A stretch of DNA of 64,000 nucleotides from Leisingera sp. ANG1 (GTDB taxonomy: Bacteria; Pseudomonadota; Alphaproteobacteria; Rhodobacterales; Rhodobacteraceae). A program made the translations under genes and the position numbers. Positions 1 to 7,462 of this stretch are shown piece by piece. The stretch's first letter is position 1. Each line of letters opens with the position of its first letter. The notes under the pieces were generated by a model, which made no database searches, was not told where the DNA came from, and worked only from the letters and a program-made list of their open reading frames with translations. The stretch covers positions 62,001 through 126,000 of the forward strand of contig NZ_AFCF02000009.1 of NCBI RefSeq assembly GCF_000203975.2. The letters are read 5' to 3'.

Positions 1-182
1 GTGCCGACCGGGGTTTGGGGACTGCCCGCGGCGGTGGCCTCGGACGGTTTTACAGCGGGGATCATGTCGAGGTTCAGATAGGTGGAGGTCACCATGAAGA
101 ACACCAAGAGGATCAGCATGACGTCAATCATCGGCACCAGCGAAATCAGGGCGCGGGGGCGGGCGGGCCGGTTGATCATCAT
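1..182 (-). CDS. ExbD/TolR-family proton-channel subunit (partial, C-terminus outside window)
   Basis: Only the first 60 or so residues are in the window; the gene runs off the left edge. Translation from 182 gives a basic N-terminus (MMINRPARPR) followed by LISLVPMIDVMLILLVFFMV, the single transmembrane helix of ExbD/TolR proteins, including the functionally important Asp in PMIDVM that takes part in proton flow. In the family this subunit pairs with an ExbB/TolQ/MotA-like ring in the inner membrane and transmits proton-motive force to a periplasmic partner. The start lies 17 bases downstream of the ExbB-like stop, so the two are co-transcribed. ATG 179 is an equally possible start. The energised partner (TonB-, TolA- or other type) is not visible. 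Confidence 0.88.
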   Translation of the reverse strand, partial: MMINRPARPRALISLVPMIDVMLILLVFFMVTSTYLNLDMIPAVKPSEATAAGSPQTPVG

Positions 183-199
183 GGCGGCGTTCCCCCGTG

Positions 200-817
200 T
201 CAGCGTGACCCGTCGATCAGCAGCAGGCGGCCGGCGGCGCTTTCGATGGCTTGCGCGGCGGCGTCAATGCGGGCGGCGAAAAGCCCTGCTGCGATGGCGG
301 CGGGGATGGCGACCAGCAGGCCCGCGGCGGTGGTCAGGAGCGCCTGCCAGATGCCGCCGGCGAGGACCGAGGCATTGGCGGCACCCTGCGCCAGTTCCAG
401 TTCCTGAAATGACTGGATCATGCCGAGGACGGTGCCGAGGAGGCCGAGCAGGGGCGAGACCATGGCGATCAGTTCCAAGAGGCGGATGAGGGAATTCATC
501 CGGCTCACCTCCTCATTGCCGCGACGCTGCAGTTCGTCTTGCAGGAGCGGGCCGCGCAGACCCTCCTGCAGGGCCTGCATGGCGTAGGTCATGACGCGGT
601 CTGCGGGGGATTTGCCGCCCGCAATGCTGTCCTGTGCCTGCTTGCGGTCGCCGTCCTTCCATTGAGTCAGCGCCTGTTCGCGGGCTTGCCCGCCGGAGCG
701 CACCGGCCAGAGCTGGATCAGTTTGACGGCAATCACCGTCAGCGACAGAAGCGACATCAGGGCCAGGATCACGATCACTGGCCCGCCGGTGCCGAGCATA
801 TCCCAGGTGCCGGCCAT
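200..817 (-). CDS. MotA/TolQ/ExbB proton-channel family protein
   Basis: 205 residues, typical length for ExbB/TolQ. A first membrane helix lies at about residues 12-33 (GGPVIVILALMSLLSLTVIA). A cytoplasmic loop follows, then two more helices at about 115-140 (LIAMVSPLLGLLGTVLGMI) and 155-185 (LLTTAAGLLVAIPAAIAAG). The LLGLLGTVLGMI and TTAAGLLVAIPA segments are the conserved pore-lining blocks of the MotA_ExbB domain. It should form the pentameric ring that drives the ExbD-like protein encoded just downstream. The gene starts 3 bases after the stop of the periplasmic protein gene upstream, making one minus-strand operon divergent from the T6SS genes. Family assignment is firm; whether it serves T6SS, outer-membrane import or envelope stability is unknown. 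Confidence 0.93.
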   Translation of the reverse strand: MAGTWDMLGTGGPVIVILALMSLLSLTVIAVKLIQLWPVRSGGQAREQALTQWKDGDRKQAQDSIAGGKSPADRVMTYAMQALQEGLRGPLLQDELQRRGNEEVSRMNSLIRLLELIAMVSPLLGLLGTVLGMIQSFQELELAQGAANASVLAGGIWQALLTTAAGLLVAIPAAIAAGLFAARIDAAAQAIESAAGRLLLIDGSR

Positions 818-820
818 GGC

Positions 821-1243
821 TTATTTCACCAGCGGCGCGGCAGCGCGGGAAGTGAGCTCCAGGATCGGGAAACAGTCCATCTGATCCTCGTTCTGGGGCT
901 GGCAGGAGGTGATGTCGTGCAGCAGGATCTCGGAGATGTTGCTGCAGGCGGTTTCCGGGATCTCAAAGAGTTTCAGGGTGGTGCGCTGGACGGGCAGGGG
1001 GGCGGCGTCGATCGACAGCAGGCGGTCGATCACGCCCTGGCCGTCGAGGATCGCCAGCGACATCTCGAAGCCTTCGAAGCTTTTGCCGGTCTGGTTGCGG
1101 AACAGGAAGAAGGCGCGGCAGCCGCCGCCCTCGATTTCTTCGGTCTTGTTCAGCTCAACGTGCAGCGGGCCGGTTTCCGCGGCGGCGGTGAGCGGCAGGC
1201 AGATCAGGGCGAGGGCAGTCAGCAGGCGGGTCATGGGCATCAC
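821..1243 (-). CDS. Periplasmic protein of unknown function, signal peptide
   Basis: 140 residues beginning with a clear Sec signal peptide (MTRLLTALALICLPLTAAA, cleavage probably after AAA). The single Cys in the hydrophobic core does not sit in a lipobox, so this is more likely a soluble periplasmic protein than a lipoprotein. The mature part is about 115 residues, predicted mainly beta (HVELNKTEEI, GCRAFFLFRNQTG, FEMSLAILDGQG), with four Cys that could form disulphides. No family is recognised. It is encoded between a cytoplasmic hypothetical gene and the ExbB/ExbD pair, so it may be a periplasmic client or sensor of that channel. I considered TssJ, since the neighbouring T6SS lacks one, but the missing lipobox argues against it. 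Confidence 0.8.
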   Translation of the reverse strand: MMPMTRLLTALALICLPLTAAAETGPLHVELNKTEEIEGGGCRAFFLFRNQTGKSFEGFEMSLAILDGQGVIDRLLSIDAAPLPVQRTTLKLFEIPETACSNISEILLHDITSCQPQNEDQMDCFPILELTSRAAAPLVK

Positions 1244-1264
1244 GGTCTCCGGGTTCCGGTGGAT

Positions 1265-1293
1265 GCCCGGCCCGCAACCGCTGCGGGCCGGGC
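1265..1293. terminator. GC-rich intergenic hairpin, 11-bp perfect stem
   Basis: gcccggcccgc pairs with gcgggccgggc around a 7-base loop between two genes of the minus-strand operon. No T-run follows on the minus strand, so it may act as an mRNA-stabilising or attenuating hairpin rather than a strong terminator. Confidence 0.45.
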
Positions 1294-1304
1294 TGCGTTC
1301 GGGG

Positions 1305-2153
1305 TCAGACCAGGGCGGTCAGGGCCTTTTCAATCTTGTCCATCGCGTCGCGGGCAGAATCGAGGTCGCGGCGTTTCAGGTGCCGGGCGGCCACATGCAG
1401 TGCGCGGCCCAGCCGGTCGCGGGCCTTGCCCGGGGCGCGGGCGACATTGGCCTGCAGCGACTGGGCGCGTTTGACCTGGGCGCCAAGGGAGCGCTGGTCC
1501 ATTTCGCGCTGGCCGCGCTTCATCGACTTGGACTCATCCTCGCGGTCGGCGCCGATGCGGGCCACGGCGCGTTCGATCACCACGATCATCGTCTCGGCCT
1601 CCTGCAGGCGGCCGTCGTTGATCAGGCTGACCGATTTGGCGAGGGCGCGTTTCAGCTTCAGCTCCAGCGGGCCGGGGGCGAGGCCGATGCGCGGCTGGAT
1701 GCGTTTCAGGCGGCGCTTCAGCGGCGCGATGGCCTTGGCGTCGATGCCGGTGGCGGAAATGTCGGAGGCGTCTTCCTCTGTCACCTGGCCGCCGGAGGCC
1801 TCGGGTTTGAGGCTGTCCAGGAGGTTGCCGCCGTCATCGTAGAACAGCACGTTGACCTTGGCCGGGTTGCGCTTGAAGAATTTTTTGAGCTCGGTGACCA
1901 TGCGCTGCGGCGCGCTTTCGCAGATCATCTCCATGTCGCCGGAACGCACCACATAGGTGCCCCAGGCCATGGGCGGGCCGCCGCCCGCATTCTTCATCGG
2001 TGTTTTCAGGGTTTCCGGTTTCTTACCCGGCTGAATCATCAGAAGCGGGTCCTTGCTGGCGTCCAGGCAGAAGGCGAAACTCATCCGCTTCTTCGCCCCC
2101 TCGCGAACCATCTCTTTGACTTCTTTGCCAGAAATACGATCAATACTCATCAT
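1305..2153 (-). CDS. Cytoplasmic hypothetical protein, T6SS-adjacent
   Basis: 282 residues, no signal peptide or membrane segment. Residues 1-115 look like a small alpha/beta domain (FAFCLDASKDPLLMI, GTYVVRSGDMEMIC, KVNVLFYDDGGNLLDSL). The rest is strongly helical, rich in Arg, Lys and Ala (LKRRLKRIQPR, ALAKSVSLINDGRLQEAETMIV, AARHLKRRDLDSARDAMDKI) and probably forms a helical hairpin or coiled coil. No named family is recognised. It is the first gene of the minus-strand operon that ends in ExbB/ExbD, and its start is about 190 bases from tssA in the divergent direction. The shared regulatory region suggests a T6SS-linked role, which is inference. A second ATG at 2150 is an equally possible start. 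Confidence 0.78.
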   Translation of the reverse strand: MMSIDRISGKEVKEMVREGAKKRMSFAFCLDASKDPLLMIQPGKKPETLKTPMKNAGGGPPMAWGTYVVRSGDMEMICESAPQRMVTELKKFFKRNPAKVNVLFYDDGGNLLDSLKPEASGGQVTEEDASDISATGIDAKAIAPLKRRLKRIQPRIGLAPGPLELKLKRALAKSVSLINDGRLQEAETMIVVIERAVARIGADREDESKSMKRGQREMDQRSLGAQVKRAQSLQANVARAPGKARDRLGRALHVAARHLKRRDLDSARDAMDKIEKALTALV

Positions 2154-2268
2154 TCAGCCGCTGTTGAATGCTTGGAAAAGGTTTGACATTAGGATGGCGA
2201 TAAGGCTCTCTTGGGGTCAAGTTATTGTTTGAGGTTTCCGCAGGTTTAACCACCAGGCCCGAAAAGAG

Positions 2269-2284
2269 TGGCACCTGCTTTCCG
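2269..2284 (+). promoter_or_regulatory. Candidate sigma-54-type promoter for the T6SS operon
   Basis: TGGCACC-TGCT-TTCCG has a perfect -24 element (TGGCAC) and correctly spaced -12 element, but with CC where the usual GC lies. It sits 58 bases before the tssA ATG in the divergent region. One mismatch at a normally invariant base keeps the confidence low. Confidence 0.28.
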
Positions 2285-2342
2285 TTACGTTACCACACAG
2301 GAACGTGACCAAAAAAGAATGCACCCAGGGGGGCGAAAGAAG

Positions 2343-3410
2343 ATGGATCCTGCAGTATTGCTGCAATCCAAAGGGGATGATGCCCCTAGCGGTGAGAACC
2401 TCGAATATGACCCGGCTTTCACCGAGATGGAGCTGGCGGCCCAGCCGGGCGAAGAATCGGTGGTGGGCAACGAGACCATCGAGGCCACCGATCCCGACTA
2501 CCGCGAAGTTCAGAAGAAGGCGCTTGAGGTGCTGGAGCGCAGCCACGATTTGCGCGCTGCCGTTTTCCTGGGCGACGCGCTGCTGCACTCCGAAGGGCTG
2601 CCCGGTTTTGCCGATGTGACCACCTATATCCGCGGCTGCCTGGAAGAGTTCTGGGAGACCTGCCATCCGGAGCTGGACGAGGACGACGGCGATCCGACGA
2701 TGCGGATCAATGCGATCCAGGATCTGTGCGGCCAGCCGGACGGGATGGCGGGGGCTTCGCCGCTCTACCGGTCGCTGCGCCGGGCGCCGCTGAGCGAGAG
2801 CCGCGGCTTTGGCCGGTTCTGTCTGCGCGACATTGAAATTGCCGAAGGGGTGATGGCGGCGCCGGAGGACATGGAACATGTGCCGGACAGCGCCACCATC
2901 GGCGCGGCGTTTCAGGACAGCGACGAGGAAATCGTCGCGGCGCGGCTGGCTGCGGTCAAGACGGCGGAGGAGAACGTGCGCGCGATCTCTGCCGTGTTCG
3001 ACGAGCAGACGCCGGGGCAGGGCCCGGACCTGAGCGCGCTGATCAAGCTGCTGCAGCAGATCGGCAAGCGGATCGGCACCTATGCCAATCTGAGCGCCGA
3101 GGATGATGCTGCGGAAGATGAGGCGGCAGAGGACGGCGCGGAGGACAGCGGCGGCGCAGCGCCGGCTGCTGGCGGGCGGGCGATGCCGTCTGCGCCGGGC
3201 GCAATCAACTCGCACGCGGATGTGTCCAACACGCTGGACCGCATCATCAGCTACTACCGGCGGGCGGAACCTTCCAGCCCGCTGCCGATCCTGCTGGAGC
3301 GGTGCAAGCGGCTGGTGGGGGCCGACTTCCTCACCATCATGAATGACATGGCCCCGCAGGGGGTGGAGAACGTCCACCTGATCGGCGGGATTGACGAAGA
3401 CGACGACTGA
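2343..3410 (+). CDS. tssA: T6SS protein TssA (ImpA family)
   Basis: 355 residues from the ATG at 2343, chosen because a purine-rich stretch (gggggcgaaagaag) precedes it; reading further upstream gives an unlikely basic leader. Residues about 10-120 match the ImpA_N domain (GENLEYDPAF, DPDYREVQKKALEVLE, DLRAAVFLGDALL, EEFWETCHPELDEDDGDP). A variable acidic/Ala-rich linker follows at about 245-290. The C-terminus (NTLDRIISYYRRAEPSSPLP, GADFLTIMNDMAPQG, VENVHLIGG) is the conserved end of short TssA proteins. TssA acts in the cytoplasm at the baseplate and distal sheath end to prime tail-tube and sheath assembly. It is the first gene of the plus-strand cluster, 71 bases before tssB. Confidence 0.95.
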   Translation: MDPAVLLQSKGDDAPSGENLEYDPAFTEMELAAQPGEESVVGNETIEATDPDYREVQKKALEVLERSHDLRAAVFLGDALLHSEGLPGFADVTTYIRGCLEEFWETCHPELDEDDGDPTMRINAIQDLCGQPDGMAGASPLYRSLRRAPLSESRGFGRFCLRDIEIAEGVMAAPEDMEHVPDSATIGAAFQDSDEEIVAARLAAVKTAEENVRAISAVFDEQTPGQGPDLSALIKLLQQIGKRIGTYANLSAEDDAAEDEAAEDGAEDSGGAAPAAGGRAMPSAPGAINSHADVSNTLDRIISYYRRAEPSSPLPILLERCKRLVGADFLTIMNDMAPQGVENVHLIGGIDEDDD

Positions 3411-3481
3411 CGGACACGGGGAATTTCTGCGGCGGAACCTGCTGCGGACCCCGTGAAAGCAAGACGAGTAAGGAGACCTAG

Positions 3482-3997
3482 ATGGCCGGAAGTTCACAGA
3501 AATTCATTGCCCGCAACCGGGCACCAAGGGTCCAGATCGAATATGACGTGGAGCTGTATGGCGCCGAGAAGAAGGTGCAGCTGCCCTTCGTGATGGGCGT
3601 GATGAGCGACCTGGTGGGCAAATCCGAAGTGGAGCAGCCCGCCGTTGCGGACCGCAAGTTCCTGGAAATCGACGTGGACAACTTCGATGACCGGATGAAG
3701 TCGATGGCGCCGCGCGCCGCCTTCACCGTGCCCAACACGCTGACCGGCGAGGGCAACCTGGCGGTCGACATCACGTTTGAGAGCATGGACGATTTCAAGC
3801 CCGCCGCGATTGCCGCCAAGGTGGAGCCGCTGCGCGAGCTGCTGGAAGCGCGCACCCAGCTCAGCAACCTGATGACCTATATGGACGGCAAGACCGGTGC
3901 CGAGGATCTGATCTCCAAGATCATCCAGGACCCGAGCCTGCTGAAAACCCTGGCCGCGCAGCCGAAACCCGGCGGCGAAGCCGACAGCGAAGAATAA
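3482..3997 (+). CDS. tssB: T6SS contractile sheath small subunit TssB (VipA)
   Basis: 171 residues, normal for TssB/VipA/ImpB. Start ATG 3482 follows an aaggag ribosome site. Diagnostic blocks are SQKFIARNRAPRVQIEYDVE near the N-terminus, LPFVMGVMSDLVGKS, RKFLEIDVDNFDDRM and FESMDDFKPAAIAAKVEPL. With TssC it forms the cytoplasmic sheath whose contraction drives the Hcp tube and VgrG spike outward. The gene lies between tssA and tssC, 15 bases before tssC. A second copy of almost this whole protein (about 90% identical over 140 residues, counted by eye) forms the N-terminus of the giant fusion protein at 15279. Confidence 0.98.
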   Translation: MAGSSQKFIARNRAPRVQIEYDVELYGAEKKVQLPFVMGVMSDLVGKSEVEQPAVADRKFLEIDVDNFDDRMKSMAPRAAFTVPNTLTGEGNLAVDITFESMDDFKPAAIAAKVEPLRELLEARTQLSNLMTYMDGKTGAEDLISKIIQDPSLLKTLAAQPKPGGEADSEE

Positions 3998-4012
3998 GAG
4001 CGGAGGACGAAG

Positions 4013-5509
4013 ATGGCTGAAGAAGAACTCCAGGCGGAAGCCGCTGCTGGTGAAGCCGCCTTTGGCTCTGCCGAATTCGCGAGCCTGCTGCAGAAGGAAT
4101 TCCGTCCCAAGTCGGACCAGGCCAAGACCGCTGTTGAAAGCGCGGTCAAGACCCTGGCCGAGCAGGCGCTGGCAAACACCGCGCTGATTTCCGATGACGC
4201 GCTGCGCTCGATCGAGAGCATCGTGGCGGCGATTGACGAGAAGCTGACCGAGCAGGTCAACCTGATCCTGCACAACGAGGATTTCCAGCAGCTGGAAAGC
4301 GCCTGGCGCGGTTTGCATTATCTGGTCAACAACACCGAGACCGATGAGCAGCTGAAGATCCGGGTGATGCCAATCACCAAGAAGGAAATGTCGAAGACCC
4401 TGAAGAAGTTCAAGGGCACGGCATGGGATCAGTCGCCGATCTTCAAGAAGATCTATACCGAGGAATTCAGCCAGCTGGGCGGCGAGCCCTATGGCTCCCT
4501 GGTGGCCGACTATCACTTTGACCATTCGCCGCCGGATATCGAGCTGCTGGGTGAAATGTCCAAAATTGCAGCCGCCGCGCATGCGCCGCTGATCACCGGC
4601 GCCAAGCCGACCCTGTTCCAGATGGACAGCTGGGCGGAACTGTCGAACCCGCGCGATCTGACCAAGATCTTCCAGACCCCGGAATATGCCGCATGGCGCA
4701 GCTTGCGCGACAGCGAAGATGCGAAATACGTCGGGCTCGCGATGCCGCGCTTCCTGGGCCGTCTGCCCTATGGCTCCAAGACCGATCCGGTTGAGGAGTT
4801 CGCATTCGAGGAAGACACCGCAGGTGCCGGCAGCGAGAAATACGGCTGGGTCAACGCGGCCTATGGCATGGCGGTGAACATCACCCGCTCGTTCAAGATG
4901 TACGGCTGGTGCTCGCGCATCCGCGGCGTCGAGAGCGGCGGCACGCTGGAGAACCTGCCCAGCCACACCTTCCCGACCACCGATGGCGGCGTCGATCAGA
5001 AGTGCCCGACCGAGATTGCCATCGACGACCGGCGCGAGGCGGAACTGGCGAAGAACGGCATGATGCCGCTGATCCACCGCAAGAACACCGATGTTGCGAC
5101 CTTCATGGGCGCGCAGTCGCTGCACAAGCCGGCCGAATACGACGATCCGGACGCCACCGCCAACGCCAATCTGGGCGCGCGGCTGCCGTATCTGTTCGCC
5201 ACATGCCGGTTCGCGCACTATCTGAAGTGCATGGTGCGGGACAAAGTCGGCTCGTTCAAAAGCCGTCAGGACATGGAGTCCTGGCTGCAGGACTGGATCA
5301 ACAACTATGTTGATTTCAACGCAGACATCTCTTCGGAGACCGAGAAGGCGCGCAAACCTCTGGCCGCAGCTGAAGTGGTTGTGGAAGAGGTCGAGGGCAA
5401 CCCGGGGTATTACACCTCAAAATTCTTCCTGCGCCCGCATTACCAGCTGGAGGGGCTTTCCGTCTCGCTGCGTCTGGTATCGAAACTGCCCTCGGAAAAA
5501 GGAGGCTGA
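4013..5509 (+). CDS. tssC: T6SS contractile sheath large subunit TssC (VipB)
   Basis: 498 residues, the standard length. The N-terminal helix around residues 23-31 (FASLLQKEF) is the region that ClpV grips in characterised TssC proteins. The core shows FQQLESAWRGLHYLV, LKIRVMPITKKEM, YGSLVADYHFDHSPPD, KYVGLAMPRFLGRLPYG and KYGWVNAAYGMAVNI. The C-terminal sheath domain ends with FFLRPHYQLEGLSVSLRLVS, which interlocks with TssB in the assembled sheath. The ribosome site is gcggagga before ATG 4013. It follows tssB directly and precedes hcp by 67 bases. No missing blocks compared with the family. Confidence 0.98.
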   Translation: MAEEELQAEAAAGEAAFGSAEFASLLQKEFRPKSDQAKTAVESAVKTLAEQALANTALISDDALRSIESIVAAIDEKLTEQVNLILHNEDFQQLESAWRGLHYLVNNTETDEQLKIRVMPITKKEMSKTLKKFKGTAWDQSPIFKKIYTEEFSQLGGEPYGSLVADYHFDHSPPDIELLGEMSKIAAAAHAPLITGAKPTLFQMDSWAELSNPRDLTKIFQTPEYAAWRSLRDSEDAKYVGLAMPRFLGRLPYGSKTDPVEEFAFEEDTAGAGSEKYGWVNAAYGMAVNITRSFKMYGWCSRIRGVESGGTLENLPSHTFPTTDGGVDQKCPTEIAIDDRREAELAKNGMMPLIHRKNTDVATFMGAQSLHKPAEYDDPDATANANLGARLPYLFATCRFAHYLKCMVRDKVGSFKSRQDMESWLQDWINNYVDFNADISSETEKARKPLAAAEVVVEEVEGNPGYYTSKFFLRPHYQLEGLSVSLRLVSKLPSEKGG

Positions 5510-5576
5510 TTTTCCACTCCCCAGCCTTAACCAAGCATAGTGCAGTAGAGTTCAATATTTTTGAAAGGATAGCAAA

Positions 5577-6077
5577 ATGGCTGCAAACATGTTCGTACAG
5601 ATCTCGGACATCGAAGGCGATGCAACCGAGGAGAACCACAAGAAGTGGATCGTGATCCAGTCGGCGAGCTGGAACGTGGAGCGCGCGGTTGAAATGACCG
5701 ACCTGGGGTCCACCCAGCGGATGCACGCGAACTCGAACTTCGGCAAGATCGAGCTGACCTCGCAGATGGGCAAAGCGTCCAACGATCTGGCGCTGTCGGT
5801 TGCCAACGGCACCGTGCGCCCGGAAATCATCATGCACTGGTGCCGTTCGGGTGACAGCGCCAGCCAGGGCCTGCTGGTCTATTCGGTCTGGAAGATGAAA
5901 GACGTGGTTGTCGACAGCTACTCGATCTCTGCCAGCGAAGACGGCATTCCGGAAGAAACCTGGTCGCTGGCCTATGCCGCGATTGAGCATGAGTACAAGT
6001 CGACCAACCAGAAGACTGGTAAACTCACCACTGAAGGCACCTTCAAGTGGAACGTGCAGACCGGCAAGGTCGAGTAA
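5577..6077 (+). CDS. hcp: T6SS tail-tube protein Hcp (TssD)
   Basis: 166 residues of the Hcp1 family. Recognisable blocks are MFVQISDIEGDATEENHKKW, WNVERAVEMTDLGSTQR, FGKIELTSQMGKASNDL, GDSASQGLLVYSVWKMKDV and TEGTFKWNVQTGKVE. Hcp hexamers stack into the tube inside the TssB/TssC sheath, carry small effectors in their lumen and are exported. No C-terminal effector extension is present. The gene has a good ribosome site (gaaaggat) and ends 9 bases before a strong rho-independent terminator, so it closes the first transcription unit tssA-tssB-tssC-hcp. This would let the abundant tube and sheath proteins be made in excess over the downstream baseplate and membrane proteins. Confidence 0.98.
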   Translation: MAANMFVQISDIEGDATEENHKKWIVIQSASWNVERAVEMTDLGSTQRMHANSNFGKIELTSQMGKASNDLALSVANGTVRPEIIMHWCRSGDSASQGLLVYSVWKMKDVVVDSYSISASEDGIPEETWSLAYAAIEHEYKSTNQKTGKLTTEGTFKWNVQTGKVE

Positions 6078-6086
6078 ACCAATTGG

Positions 6087-6126
6087 CGGACCCCGGGTAT
6101 ATTACATGCCCGGGGTCCGTTTTTTC
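6087..6126 (+). terminator. Rho-independent terminator after hcp
   Basis: An 11-bp perfect stem (cggaccccggg / cccggggtccg) with an 11-base loop is followed by six T residues. It is the clearest terminator in the window and lies inside the T6SS gene run, between hcp and tagJ. Confidence 0.9.
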
Positions 6127-6168
6127 TGACGTATTTGCAGCATCCATCCCCGTTGCGGAGTAGAGCCC

Positions 6169-6972
6169 ATGACCCCCGAAGAGCATCTGAAAGCTGGTGA
6201 TCCCAAGGCGGCGCTGGAGGCGCTGCAAGCCAAGATCCGCGCGGATGCGAGCAATCCGAAGCTGCGGGTGTTCCTGTTCCAGCTGTTGTGCGTGCTGGGC
6301 GACTGGAACCGGGCGATTGCCCAGTTGAAGGCCGCCGCCGGGCTGGACGAAGGCGCCACGGTGATGGCGCAGGCCTACCGCGAGGCGATCATCTGCGAGG
6401 TCTACCGCGAGAAGGTGTTCGCCGGTGAAAAGTCGCCGCTGATCCTGGGCGAGCCGGAAGAATGGCTGGCGCATCTGATCGAGGCGCAGAAACTGCTGGC
6501 AACCGGCAATCCCAAAGAAGCCGCCGAGCTTCGCGCCAAGGCGTTTGATGCAGCTCCGGCCAGCCCCGGTGAGGTGAACGGCAAGCGGTTCGAATGGATT
6601 GCGGACGCCGACATGCGGCTGGGTCCGGTGCTGGAGGCGGTGATCAACGGCAAATACTACTGGCTGCCGTTTTCCAAGATCGTCTCCTTTGAAGCAGAGG
6701 AACCGAGCGACCTGCGCGATGCGGTCTGGACAGCCGGCACGCTGACCCTGGCGGGCGGCGGTGAAGTGGCGGCGATGATCCCGACCCGTTATCCCGGCAG
6801 CGAGAAGGCCGACGGACTGTCGATGCTGGCACGCGCCACCGTGTGGGAGGATGCCGGCGAGGAAACCTATACCGGTCTGGGCCAGCGGCTGCTGGCGATC
6901 GGCGATGAGGACATTGCCATCATGGACGTGCGCACACTCCGGATGGATGGGCACGGCGAAGAGAATGGCTGA
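6169..6972 (+). CDS. tagJ: T6SS accessory protein TagJ (ImpE family)
   Basis: 267 residues. The N-terminal half is a TPR-like helical repeat region (DPKAALEALQAKIRADASNP, LRVFLFQLLCVLGDWNRAI). The C-terminal half is the ImpE domain (GKYYWLPFSKIVSFEAEEPS, DLRDAVWTAGTLTL, AAMIPTRYPGSE, GLGQRLLAIGDEDIAIMDVR). In other T6SSs TagJ binds the N-terminus of TssB and accompanies the sheath, although it is often dispensable. The start ATG 6169 follows a short leader after the hcp terminator, so a second promoter around 6127-6168 is likely but not recognisable. The end overlaps tssE by 8 bases. Confidence 0.95.
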   Translation: MTPEEHLKAGDPKAALEALQAKIRADASNPKLRVFLFQLLCVLGDWNRAIAQLKAAAGLDEGATVMAQAYREAIICEVYREKVFAGEKSPLILGEPEEWLAHLIEAQKLLATGNPKEAAELRAKAFDAAPASPGEVNGKRFEWIADADMRLGPVLEAVINGKYYWLPFSKIVSFEAEEPSDLRDAVWTAGTLTLAGGGEVAAMIPTRYPGSEKADGLSMLARATVWEDAGEETYTGLGQRLLAIGDEDIAIMDVRTLRMDGHGEENG

Positions 6973-7462
6973 CAAGACACTGGCCGAGCGCCTGCAGCCC
7001 TCGCTGCTGGACCGGCTGACCGACAATGCGCCTGGCGATCAGAAGGAAACCCGCGAGAGCCGGGTGATTGATCTGGTGCGGCTGCGGGAAATCATTCAGC
7101 GCGATCTGTCCTGGCTCTTGAACACCCAGAATGTCGAAAGCCATTTTGATGCGGAGAAATACCCGTCGGTGTCCAAGTCTGTGCTGAACTACGGGCTGAT
7201 CGAGGTGGCGGGCGAGGCCTCGACCACCGAGAAGGCGGAGGCGATCCGCCGGTCGATCAAACGGGCGATTGCCACCTATGAGCCGCGGATCATCGAAGGC
7301 TCTGTCGACGTGCGGCTGCAGGATGGCACGGATGCGACCGAGATGACCGTGGGGCTGGAGATCCGCGCCGACATGTGGGCACAGCCGATGCCGCTGGAAC
7401 TGTATCTGCGCAGCAAGGTTGATCTGACCACCGGCGAAGTTCAGATGGAAAGGGCCATGTGA
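6965..7462 (+). CDS. tssE: T6SS baseplate protein TssE (gp25-like)
   Basis: 165 residues from ATG 6965, which overlaps the end of tagJ by 8 bases; a longer reading upstream would be non-homologous. The N-terminus (LAERLQPSLLDRLTDNAPGD) and the block VIDLVRLREIIQRDLSWLLNT are typical TssE. The gpW/gp25 lysozyme-like baseplate fold follows with SVLNYGLIEVAG, SIKRAIATYEPRI and GLEIRADMWAQPMPLELYLRS. TssE works with TssF, TssG and TssK in the baseplate wedge and starts sheath assembly. The stop overlaps the tssF start (TGATG). Confidence 0.96.
   Translation: MADKTLAERLQPSLLDRLTDNAPGDQKETRESRVIDLVRLREIIQRDLSWLLNTQNVESHFDAEKYPSVSKSVLNYGLIEVAGEASTTEKAEAIRRSIKRAIATYEPRIIEGSVDVRLQDGTDATEMTVGLEIRADMWAQPMPLELYLRSKVDLTTGEVQMERAM

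Noticed and set aside
821-1243. TssJ lipoprotein
   Set aside because: It has a signal peptide but no lipobox Cys at the cleavage site, and lies in a divergent operon with ExbB/ExbD.
3494-5218. 574-codon open frame on the minus strand across tssB and tssC
   Set aside because: Antisense shadow of two clearly coding sheath genes.
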